Positions 1 to 5,587 of a DNA stretch of 5,591 nt are shown piece by piece. The notes beneath the pieces are model-generated. The model did not search any database. It was not told the DNA's origin and saw only the letters and a list, made by a program, of their open reading frames with translations. Position 1 is the first letter of the stretch. Each line of letters opens with the position of its first letter. This stretch comes from Candidatus Omnitrophota bacterium (GTDB lineage: Bacteria > Omnitrophota > Gorgyraeia > JABMQH01): assembly GCA_026387595.1 (NCBI GenBank), contig JAPLLL010000126.1, forward strand, positions 7,716 through 13,306, written 5' to 3'. The position numbers were made by a program, and so were the translations under genes.

Positions 1-427
1 GGCCGACTTTGCCGTCTACCTTGAGACCGTTTGATTTCTGGAATTCCTCTATCGCCTTTTTGGTGAGCGGCCCGATCTTACCGTCTATCTGCCCGATATA
101 AAGCCCTGCGTTCTTAAGCGCGGTCTGGATCTGCTTGTTGCGCTCAAGCTTATCTATATCGGTCATTGTCTGGGTCGGCGCAGGCACTGCCTCCTGGATC
201 GCTGTTTGGGCTGCCGGCGCGTCTCTCTGCTGGACCGGTTGGGCTGCTGGCTGAGCCGCAGGCTGGACCTCTATTACTTCTCCAGCGCTGACTGCCTGCG
301 TAACAACGTCTTTATCCTGTCCCTCAAGGCCCAGGCCCGTTTGTTCCGAAAGCTGCTCTTTCTTAGCACAGCCGTACACGGCCGTTGAAATCAAGAAAAT
401 AATAAGTGCTGCCTTCCAAATCCTCAT
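1..427 (-). CDS. Peptidoglycan-binding domain lipoprotein (3' end beyond window)
   Basis: The visible 142 residues start at ATG 427-425 and run off the left edge, so the C-terminus is missing. Residues 1-20 form a lipoprotein signal: a short charged start (MRIWK), a hydrophobic stretch, then VYG-Cys20. The tyrosine at -2 is not typical of a lipobox, but Gly at -1 and the following AKKE fit. Residues about 50-90 are a low-complexity Ala/Gln/Pro linker with a repeated AAQP unit. Residues about 98-142 match the PG_binding_1 fold: QIQTALKNAGLY, then IDGKIGPLTKKAIEEFQ and a further GLKVDGKVG. Inference: a membrane-anchored envelope protein whose C-terminal domain contacts peptidoglycan; a catalytic domain may follow outside the window. 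The start is supported by the Shine-Dalgarno AGGAG (432-436) 4 nt upstream and the candidate promoter at 477-505. The substrate and role of any missing domain cannot be told from here. Confidence 0.85.
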   Translation of the reverse strand, partial: MRIWKAALIIFLISTAVYGCAKKEQLSEQTGLGLEGQDKDVVTQAVSAGEVIEVQPAAQPAAQPVQQRDAPAAQTAIQEAVPAPTQTMTDIDKLERNKQIQTALKNAGLYIGQIDGKIGPLTKKAIEEFQKSNGLKVDGKVG

Positions 428-476
428 TTTTCTCCTCTCTGCCCCGTAACGGGCGGGCTTTTCTGCATTTTTAGTA

Positions 477-505
477 ATCTTATAGCATCAGGCTGTTAAT
501 GTCAA
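477..505 (-). promoter_or_regulatory. Candidate sigma-70-type promoter of the lipoprotein gene
   Basis: On the minus strand a perfect TTGACA -35 box (500-505) is followed by 17 nt and TAAGAT (477-482) as -10. TAAGAT matches the TATAAT consensus at four of six positions; TATAAG (479-484) is an alternative -10 with a shorter 15-nt spacer. The transcript would start near 470, giving a leader of roughly 43 nt with a short G/C-rich inverted repeat (441-458) just before the Shine-Dalgarno sequence. Assigned by eye only. Confidence 0.5.
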
Positions 506-516
506 GGAAAATTTGG

Positions 517-545
517 TGGACTTGAGCGCCTCTTTTCTGTATAAT
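517..545 (+). promoter_or_regulatory. Candidate promoter of the NSS transporter unit, nearly leaderless
   Basis: A perfect TATAAT (540-545) lies 17 nt after TGGACT (517-522, four of six matches to TTGACA). Transcription would begin around 551-553, only 2-4 nt before ATG 555, so the mRNA would be leaderless or nearly so. GGGGAAAG before the ATG looks like a weak ribosome-binding site but would be mostly outside such a transcript. If the true promoter lies further upstream, TATAAT is chance and the ATG (or TTG 513) is used with a normal leader. Confidence 0.4.
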
Positions 546-554
546 TGGGGAAAG

Positions 555-2132
555 ATGCGCGAAAATGTAAAAAAACCAAAGGAACGGCAGGCCTGGGGCA
601 CAAGATTCGGCATAATCATGGCTGTTGCCGGCAGCGCCGTCGGGCTCGGTAATTTTTTAAGGTTCCCCGTGCAGGCGGCGCAGAACGGCGGCGGGGCATT
701 CATGATACCTTATTTTGTCTCGCTTTTCCTTTTGGGCATACCTCTTATGTGGATAGAATGGACCGCGGGCCGCTACGGCGGCGGCTACGAACATTCCACT
801 GCGCCAGGTATATTCCATACGCTGTGGGAGAAGAACAGGTTTATAAAATACTTCGGGGTAATAGGCATATTCGGGCCGCTTGTAATATTCGTTTACTACA
901 CATACGTCGAATCCTGGACGCTTGCCTACAGTTTCTTTGCGTTGACCGGAAAATACAGCCCCTGCACTGACCAGAGATCAATGCAGGACTTCCTGCTGGG
1001 GTTCCAGGGCCTTCAGAAGAATCAGTATTTCAGCAGCCTTTTTTGGGCATATCTGTTTTTTCTTATAACTTTTCTTCTGAATTTCGCTATTATATATAGA
1101 GGAATAACAAAAGGCATAGAAAAATTCTGCAAATACGCAATGCCTATATTGTTCTTATGCGGGTTTATTGTCGCAATACGCGTATTATTTCTTGGCACGC
1201 CTGATGCGCAGAAACCCTCCTGGAATTCTATAAACGGCCTGGCCTTTCTGTGGAACCCGGATTTTTCAGCGCTAAAGAGCGCGAAGGTCTGGCTTGCGGC
1301 TGCGGGGCAGATATTTTTCACGCTTAGCGTAGGTATAGGCGTGATCCTTACATACGCAAGCTATTTATCAAAAGGTGATGACGTTGCGCTTTCCGGCCTT
1401 ACCGCCGTAGCTACAAACGAGTTCGCCGAGGTGGTCCTGGGCGGCTCTATAGTAATAACCAGCGCATTTGTGTTTTTCGGGCCGCTTGCTACACAGGAGA
1501 TCGCAAAGAGCGGGGCATTCAACCTTGGGTTCGTAACAATGCCGCTTATATTTTTGAAAGTACCTCTCGGCGCCATCTTTGGGGCATGCTGGTTTATGAT
1601 GCTTTTTCTGGCCGGCATCACTTCATCCATATCCCTTGCGCAGCCGGCCGTGGCATTTCTTGAAGACGAATTTGACATAGACAGGAAACATGCGGTATGG
1701 TTTTTAGGCATCATTTGTTTCTTTTTGTGCCAGCCGCCGATATTTCTGCTGGGCCACGGCGTAATAAACGAAATGGATTTTTGGGGCGGCACATTCTGTC
1801 TTGTCCTTTTTGCCGCTGTAGAAACAGTATTGTTCGGATGGGTATTCGGCATAGAAAAGGCCTGGGAAGAGATGCACAAGGGCGCAGATATCCATATCCC
1901 GCGGATATATAAATTCATAATAAAATACATCACGCCGTTATTTTTATTTTTTATACTGGGTTTTTGGTTTTACCAGGAGGGTATTCCGGTAATGCTTATG
2001 AAAAATGTGCCGGAGGCGGACAAGCCCAACATCCTGGCAATAAGATTCCTCTTAATAGCTATATTTATATCGATTGCAGTGCTCGTAAGGCTTGCATGGC
2101 AAAAAAGGAAGGTTCCTGTTAAAAAGGGCTAA
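555..2132 (+). CDS. LeuT-like sodium:amino-acid symporter (NSS/SNF family)
   Basis: The product is 525 residues from ATG 555, close to LeuT of Aquifex (about 519), with about 12 membrane helices; it should import an amino acid with Na+ across the inner membrane. The family signature spans residues about 14-76: AVGLGNFLRFP in the unwound helix 1, then NGGGAFMIPY and GIPLMWIEW. Compared with LeuT from memory, Na1-site Ala28, Asn33, Thr256 and Asn288 and Na2-site residues in helix 8 (Ala353, Thr356, Ser357) are kept. So are the gate pair Arg36/Asp408 and substrate-contacting Tyr115. Glu292 occupies the LeuT Glu290 position, which predicts chloride-independent transport. The pocket differs at LeuT V104 (Ile), F259 (Ile) and I359 (Leu), so the preferred amino acid may differ from leucine/alanine. 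An in-frame TTG at 513, preceded by AAGGA, would add 14 residues; I prefer ATG 555 because its N-terminus matches LeuT in length. The next gene begins 3 bp after the stop. Confidence 0.95.
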   Translation: MRENVKKPKERQAWGTRFGIIMAVAGSAVGLGNFLRFPVQAAQNGGGAFMIPYFVSLFLLGIPLMWIEWTAGRYGGGYEHSTAPGIFHTLWEKNRFIKYFGVIGIFGPLVIFVYYTYVESWTLAYSFFALTGKYSPCTDQRSMQDFLLGFQGLQKNQYFSSLFWAYLFFLITFLLNFAIIYRGITKGIEKFCKYAMPILFLCGFIVAIRVLFLGTPDAQKPSWNSINGLAFLWNPDFSALKSAKVWLAAAGQIFFTLSVGIGVILTYASYLSKGDDVALSGLTAVATNEFAEVVLGGSIVITSAFVFFGPLATQEIAKSGAFNLGFVTMPLIFLKVPLGAIFGACWFMMLFLAGITSSISLAQPAVAFLEDEFDIDRKHAVWFLGIICFFLCQPPIFLLGHGVINEMDFWGGTFCLVLFAAVETVLFGWVFGIEKAWEEMHKGADIHIPRIYKFIIKYITPLFLFFILGFWFYQEGIPVMLMKNVPEADKPNILAIRFLLIAIFISIAVLVRLAWQKRKVPVKKG

Positions 2133-2135
2133 GAT

Positions 2136-2243
2136 ATGACTCTATGGGGATGGATATTTCTGGTGCTTTCGTGGGGATTAATAATCGGGCTCAATATCTT
2201 CTGTTTTTACAGGATACTGAGCCCTAAAAGAAAAATAGACTGA
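2136..2243 (+). CDS. MetS-like single-helix small subunit of the NSS transporter
   Basis: This 35-residue ORF starts with ATG 3 bp after the transporter stop codon. Its Shine-Dalgarno AAGGG (2124-2128) sits in the last transporter codons with a 7-nt spacer, so translation is probably coupled. The protein is one hydrophobic helix (residues about 3-28), with a Trp-Gly pair in mid-helix (Trp13-Gly14) and a basic tail (SPKRKID). The positive tail predicts N-outside, C-inside topology. Known: some bacterial NSS transporters, such as the Corynebacterium methionine/alanine importer MetP, need a tiny one-helix subunit, MetS, encoded directly downstream. Size, position, helix and the Trp-Gly motif agree with that family, but so short a sequence cannot prove homology. 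Inference: an accessory subunit that assembles with or stabilises the upstream symporter. It could instead be an unrelated small membrane protein. Confidence 0.7.
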   Translation: MTLWGWIFLVLSWGLIIGLNIFCFYRILSPKRKID

Positions 2244-2244
2244 C

Positions 2245-2427
2245 CTACCTTACCGTTATTGCCTCGACAGGGCAATCCGCTGCCGCCTGTTTCAAGTCGC
2301 AACCCTTACAACCCTGGGCAATAACATGCGCCAGGTTATCTTCCATCACCTTAAATACTTCGGGGCAGGTGCCTTCGCAAAGCCCGCAACCCGTGCAAAG
2401 CGTTTCATCAACTGCGACTTTTGCCAT
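2245..2427 (-). CDS. Ferredoxin, single [4Fe-4S] cluster
   Basis: A 60-residue cytoplasmic electron carrier. From the chosen start, the cluster ligands are Cys11, Cys14 and Cys17 (CTGCGLC) and the distal Cys52 before Pro (DCPVEAI). Cys21 (TCPEVF) and Cys43 occupy positions that form a disulfide in Thermotoga-type single-cluster ferredoxins; Cys40 is extra. The second cluster motif of 2[4Fe-4S] ferredoxins is absent. I chose ATG 2427 because GGGAGG (2434-2439) lies 6 nt upstream of it. The in-frame ATG at 2433 would abut that ribosome-binding site with no spacer and add only MN. The gene is preceded by its own candidate promoter and a structured leader. Its stop is 1 bp from the stop of the convergent small membrane-protein gene. 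Redox partner unknown; no oxidoreductase gene lies in the window. Confidence 0.95.
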   Translation of the reverse strand: MAKVAVDETLCTGCGLCEGTCPEVFKVMEDNLAHVIAQGCKGCDLKQAAADCPVEAITVR

Positions 2428-2433
2428 ATTCAT

Positions 2434-2548
2434 CCTCCCAATTTCTATCGTTTATATTCTGGAAATTGATCCCGCAAAGTCCCGAGTTGCCCTTGTTCAC
2501 ATCAGGCAACGAGGGAAGTCCCTTGAGTTTTCATGCAGGACGAGGGAC
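2434..2548 (-). promoter_or_regulatory. Structured 5' leader of the ferredoxin gene, class unknown
   Basis: Between the candidate transcription start (about 2553) and the ferredoxin ATG the minus strand can form three hairpins. Hairpin A pairs 2543-2548 with 2518-2523 (6 bp). Hairpin B pairs 2505-2510 with 2486-2491 (6 bp GTTGCC/GGCAAC), then across a 2x2 internal loop 2513-2516 with 2480-2483 (4 bp). Hairpin C pairs 2462-2468 with 2439-2445 (7 bp, A/U-rich) and touches the Shine-Dalgarno GGGAGG (2434-2439). CUUCCC (2513-2518) in the 5' arm of hairpin B could instead pair with GGGAGG, giving a possible on/off arrangement. No U-run follows A or B, so they are not intrinsic terminators on either strand. 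I could not match it to TPP, SAM, cobalamin, FMN, lysine, glycine, THF, fluoride, ZTP, preQ1 or Moco classes. An operator or repeat element is the alternative. Confidence 0.45.
2477..2546. repeat. Two adjacent imperfect direct-repeat modules
   Basis: On the plus strand, module 1 (2477-2515, 39 nt) and module 2 (2516-2546, 31 nt) are directly abutting. Both begin AAGTCCC and end ACGAGGG, and their middles share GAGTT, TTCA and CAGG in the same order. In each module the CCC of the left end can pair with the GGG of the right end. The junction forms a near-palindrome (2510-2525, 7-bp arms around AG). The arrangement lies wholly within the ferredoxin leader. Confidence 0.6.
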
Positions 2549-2559
2549 AACACCAGTAA

Positions 2560-2589
2560 AATATACCATCAACCCCAAAGCCTTGTCAA
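2560..2589 (-). promoter_or_regulatory. Candidate sigma-70-type promoter of the ferredoxin gene
   Basis: The minus strand has a perfect TTGACA (2584-2589), an 18-nt spacer and TATATT (2560-2565), one mismatch from the -10 consensus. It begins 4 bp past the MFS stop codon, so the ferredoxin gene can be transcribed independently of the upstream operon. The start site would be near 2553, giving a leader of about 125 nt. Confidence 0.65.
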
Positions 2590-2592
2590 CAC

Positions 2593-3894
2593 CTATTGCG
2601 GCCAGGAAAACCCTATGGTCTCCTGCAGCAGCCTGAACCCGGTTGTGTGCCGGACAGGCCTTACTTCTTTAAGCAAAAAAGAAAACGCCGCTATAAAGAT
2701 CCTTATAAGGCCGGACACAAAAAACAGGGTAAGCAGTCTATAACCGAACAGATTAGGCAAAAATGCGGCGGCATATCCTCCGACAGAGGCCCCCAAGAAC
2801 ATCGCGGTGCCTGTTATCACATTAAAATAGGCTATGCACCTGGTCCTCTTAGCTGGTGAAACCGAGTCGAATATGAAATTTGACGTTGCGATGTTAAAGC
2901 CGGACCAGAAAAAGCCCGCCACAATCTGAATAACGATCAGGTAGAATATGTTGCTTGAAAAGATCCACAGCATCGGGACAAACGGCACAAAAAACGAACA
3001 GGTCCGTATAACTTTTATATTACCGAAAATATCCGCCCTGCTGCCCCATCTTTCCGTGGCCAAAAGTATTGTCATTGTAGCGGCCATTGTCACAAGGGTA
3101 TATGCCGGGTAATTCATCCTGAGGTCCCTTAGGATGTACACCGCAAAGAACGGGGACGCGATATAAACACAGAAATTCATGGCGGCGACATAAAAAACAA
3201 ACCTTGTAAAGTTGCTCTTTTTTATGGTCGCCACAAATTCAAAAAAACTGAATTGGGCGTCTTCGTTTACCCTGAACGGCGGTTCGTACATCTTATTGAG
3301 GTAATGCCAGGAGATAAGCCTGCTGACCAATGCTACAAAAAATAACACTGCGTAGCCTAGAAACAGGTTGAACTGGCTGAGCCCCTGCAAAATAAAGCTG
3401 CCTATAAACGCGCTTGCAACAGTAATGAACCCAAGCGTCTTGTTCCTGAACCCGAAATATTTCCCCCGTTTATTGGCCGGGATATATTTGGAGATCAGGC
3501 TTCCCCACGGAGGCGCGGAGAAATTCCCGAAAGACAGGTGCAGTATGTAAAAAAAGATAAGAAAATTTATCTGCGTGTTCTTGCCCTGCAGGAAAAACGG
3601 GATAAGGAGTATCGGCAGGAATAAAACGGCGTGTATAAATACCGAAAAACTGATCACCTTTTTCCTGCTGCGCAGTTTCTCCGTAACATCGGCTGATTTT
3701 ATCTGGGCAAGCGAAGCCACAAGATTCGGCAGCGAGGACAATAGGCCAACCTGGGCAGTGGCGGCGCCAAGGGCAATGGCAAAGGGCGTGATAAACGTAT
3801 CCCGTAAACCCACCATCACGGAGGCAAATACCCCGTCGATATACGAATAAAACAGGCTCTTTTTTATCCTGGCCGGTTTTTTATTATTTTTCAT
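2593..3894 (-). CDS. MFS transporter, 12 transmembrane helices
   Basis: A 433-residue integral membrane protein with the length and helix pattern of the major facilitator superfamily. The helix 2-3 loop (about 66-80, ending LRSRKKVI) is a degenerate motif A. The equivalent in the second half is clearer: WGSRADIFGNIKVI at 283-296. The loop around 133-150 (SKYIPANKRGKYFGFRNK) carries the P-x-x-x-R-G-x-x-x-G pattern common in drug/sugar MFS carriers. A longer central loop (about 200-228) separates the two six-helix halves. The substrate cannot be deduced. The ATG lies 11 bp inside the end of rlmN, which suggests translational coupling; the ribosome-binding site AAGG is very close to the ATG and weak. 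No other good start precedes the first helix. It appears to be last in the phosphatase-rlmN-MFS operon, since a fresh promoter follows. Confidence 0.9.
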   Translation of the reverse strand: MKNNKKPARIKKSLFYSYIDGVFASVMVGLRDTFITPFAIALGAATAQVGLLSSLPNLVASLAQIKSADVTEKLRSRKKVISFSVFIHAVLFLPILLIPFFLQGKNTQINFLIFFYILHLSFGNFSAPPWGSLISKYIPANKRGKYFGFRNKTLGFITVASAFIGSFILQGLSQFNLFLGYAVLFFVALVSRLISWHYLNKMYEPPFRVNEDAQFSFFEFVATIKKSNFTRFVFYVAAMNFCVYIASPFFAVYILRDLRMNYPAYTLVTMAATMTILLATERWGSRADIFGNIKVIRTCSFFVPFVPMLWIFSSNIFYLIVIQIVAGFFWSGFNIATSNFIFDSVSPAKRTRCIAYFNVITGTAMFLGASVGGYAAAFLPNLFGYRLLTLFFVSGLIRIFIAAFSFLLKEVRPVRHTTGFRLLQETIGFSWPQ

Positions 3895-4910
3895 GCCTTA
3901 ATCTTAACTGGCCGCAGGCCGCGTCTATATCCGTGCCCCGCGAAACCCTTATGGTGGACATGATCTTCCCTTTATCCAATACCGCCTTAAAATCTTTTAC
4001 CGCGCCGGGTTGCGGCGCAACAAACCCAAACCCGTTAACCGCATTAAATGTTATTAAATTCACCTTGGCAAGGCTTCCCATGTCTTTCAGCAGCCCTTCC
4101 AGCGCCTTTGCGTTGCCTGCGGAATCGTTCTGGCCTTTTATCAGTACATATTCAAACGTAATCTGGCGGTTTGTTTTATTTATATATTCTCCGCAGGCCC
4201 CTATCAGCTCTGAGAGCGGATATTTTTTATTGATCGGCATAAGGCGTGAGCGCGTTTTGTCGTCAGGGCCGTGCAACGATATGGAGAGCTCGACCTGCAT
4301 GTTTTCATCCGCCAGTTTTTTTATTCCGGGTACAACACCCGCGGTCGAAATGGATGGTTATCTTGCGCTGGCCTATGCCAAGGCCGTAAGGCGCATTAAG
4401 GAGCCTGACCGCCTTAATGACGAAATCATAGTTATCAAGCGGCTCGCCCATGCCCATAAATACCACGTTCGTTACCGCGTGGGCGGCCTGTATAAATAAA
4501 ACCTGGTTTATTATCTCCGCGGGCCGCAGGTTTCGCACAAATCCGGCCTTGCCGCTTGCGCAAAATTCGCAGGCGAATTTGCACCCGACCTGAGATGACA
4601 CGCATACGGTATTTGTCTTGTTGGAAGGTATAAAAACGCTTTCGATCCGCTGACTGTCCTGGAGGCCGAGCAGAAATTTTATTGTGCCGTCTTTTGAACT
4701 GGCTTCTTTTATCAGTTCCAGGCCGCTTATATAAAATTTTTCCTTAAGCGCGGCCTTGGCGGAGGCGGTGAGGTTTGTCATCGCGTCAAAATCAACTGCC
4801 CTCTTTTTATAGACCCAATCAAGTATCTGGCTAGCCCTGAATGGCTCAAGGTCGAGCGTGGCCACCTCTTTTACAAGCTCTTCTTTAAACAAATCTTTCA
4901 CATCGATCAT
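3884..4910 (-). pseudogene. rlmN: 23S rRNA/tRNA adenine-C2 methyltransferase RlmN, frameshifted
   Basis: RlmN is a radical-SAM enzyme methylating C2 of A2503 in 23S rRNA and A37 of some tRNAs. The first part (ATG 4910 to TGA 4305-4307) carries the radical-SAM cysteines Cys110, Cys114 and Cys117, Cys103 (equivalent to E. coli Cys118) and GMGEPL (153-158). It then reads KITIH and goes out of frame. The rest continues in another frame to TAA 3884, with SLHGPDD, MPINKKYPL and the methyl-carrying Cys in DAACGQL (about residue 331 when repaired). The break is a 4-bp tandem duplication at 4350-4357. Removing one copy restores KITISTAGVVPGIKK and an intact frame of 340 residues, normal for RlmN. All key residues survive, so this is a very recent mutation or a sequencing/assembly error. 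The start sits just after the heptamer repeats with only a weak ribosome-binding site; AAGGTG lies about 13 nt away. Confidence 0.93.
4350..4357. repeat. 4-bp tandem duplication breaking rlmN
   Basis: Plus strand ATGGATGG, read as CCATCCAT in rlmN. One unit is surplus relative to the conserved reading KITISTAG, shifting the frame by 4 nt; 1027 nt minus 4 gives 1023 nt, exactly 341 codons with the stop. Confidence 0.85.
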
Positions 4911-4913
4911 ACA

Positions 4914-4941
4914 TTACACTTTACACCTTACACTTTACACT
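4914..4941. repeat. Four tandem copies of a 7-bp repeat (TTACACT)
   Basis: Units at 4914, 4921, 4928 and 4935 are TTACACT, except the second, which is TTACACC. The array fills the junction between the phosphatase and rlmN: its right end overlaps the phosphatase stop codon (4940-4942) and its left end is 4 bp before the rlmN ATG. On the gene strand it reads as AGTGTAA units, and the variant copy creates AAGGTG, the only Shine-Dalgarno-like sequence near the rlmN start. A copy-number change would move that site in 7-bp steps. Confidence 0.9.
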
Positions 4942-5587
4942 ATTTAGAAGCGGGCCATACGCCTTTTACTTTTATAGCTTTGGATAAATGGAAGGTATCC
5001 GCTATGTGGACTAAAGAAGCCCTCTTATTATGAAATGATACAACCGTAACGCATGTATTGGGAAGGTACAGGTGAAGTATCAGCTTGTCAAAATCCGCTC
5101 CAAGTATGTGCGCCAAAAGAGCGGATATCACGCCGCCGTGCGTCACCACCATTACATCTTTATCCGGATTTTTCTTTATTGTTTCATAAAAGGCCTTTGC
5201 CGCGCGCGATCTAAATGCGCTCACGCCTTCAGCCTTGGGGATCCTGATCTTGGTCGGGCCCAGCCTGAGCCATTTATCATATCTATTTTGATACAAGCGG
5301 TTGATCTCTTCCGGCGTCTTGCCTTCCCAATCGCCCAATTTTATCTCTTTAAACTGCGCATCCTTGATCACCTTACGGCCCAGCGCCTTTGCCATGATCT
5401 CAGCGGTCTCAAGCGCCCTTGCGAGCGGGCTTGCGTATATTTTATCTATCTTTATTTTCTTGAAACGTTTGGCGAGGAGCCGCGCCTGCAGTCTGCCCAG
5501 CTTGGAAAGCCCCGGGTCGGAATGGCCCTGTATCCTGTTCTGGCTGTTCCATGTTGATTCGCCGTGGCGTATTACATAAAGGTTCAC
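4940..5587 (-). CDS. Histidine phosphatase (phosphoglycerate mutase-like, GpmB/PhoE/CobC type)
   Basis: A 215-residue soluble enzyme of histidine phosphatase clan branch 1. RHGES (residues 7-11) contains the phospho-accepting His8 and Arg7. Arg57 in SPLARALETA, Glu81 near GDWEG (85-89) and His150 in VTHGG complete the usual active-site set. At 215 residues, and with RIQGHSDPGLS rather than the longer inserts of the 2,3-bisphosphoglycerate-dependent mutase GpmA, it fits the broad-specificity or alpha-ribazole phosphatase group. The substrate cannot be fixed, and no cobalamin genes are visible. The start is GTG 5585-5587, chosen because NLYVIRHGE begins right after it as is usual in the family. 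The frame stays open for the single codon left in the window, so a start further upstream is not excluded and the ribosome-binding site is out of view. It appears to be co-transcribed with rlmN and the MFS gene. Confidence 0.93.
   Translation of the reverse strand: MNLYVIRHGESTWNSQNRIQGHSDPGLSKLGRLQARLLAKRFKKIKIDKIYASPLARALETAEIMAKALGRKVIKDAQFKEIKLGDWEGKTPEEINRLYQNRYDKWLRLGPTKIRIPKAEGVSAFRSRAAKAFYETIKKNPDKDVMVVTHGGVISALLAHILGADFDKLILHLYLPNTCVTVVSFHNKRASLVHIADTFHLSKAIKVKGVWPASK

Noticed and set aside
441..458. G/C-rich inverted repeat upstream of the lipoprotein gene as a terminator or riboswitch
   Set aside because: Only 4 bp pair in any arrangement and the arms are ambiguous. TTTT follows on the plus strand, but no plus-strand gene precedes it, so the evidence is too weak.
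513..554. TTG 513 as the start of the NSS transporter
   Set aside because: AAGGA upstream makes it possible, but the extra 14 residues have no counterpart in LeuT and a consensus -10 box falls within them; kept only as an alternative.
1361..1933. 190-codon open frame on the minus strand
   Set aside because: It lies entirely antisense to the strongly conserved LeuT-like gene, its protein resembles no family and it has no ribosome-binding site; a shadow frame.
2258..2276. 6-bp hairpin ATTGCC/GGCAAT as a terminator between the convergent genes
   Set aside because: No T-run follows on either strand and it lies within the conserved CPVEAI codons of the ferredoxin.
2369..2743. 124-codon plus-strand frame crossing the ferredoxin leader
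   Set aside because: It spans parts of two minus-strand genes and the structured leader, has no Shine-Dalgarno sequence and no protein-like features.
3933..4499. 188-codon open frame on the plus strand
   Set aside because: It is antisense to rlmN and the translated sequence shows no recognisable domain; rlmN is unambiguous on the other strand.
4914..4941. CRISPR-like array
   Set aside because: The units are 7 bp with no spacers; this is a simple tandem repeat.
5072..5557. 161-codon open frame on the plus strand
   Set aside because: It is antisense to the histidine phosphatase, whose catalytic motifs are all present.
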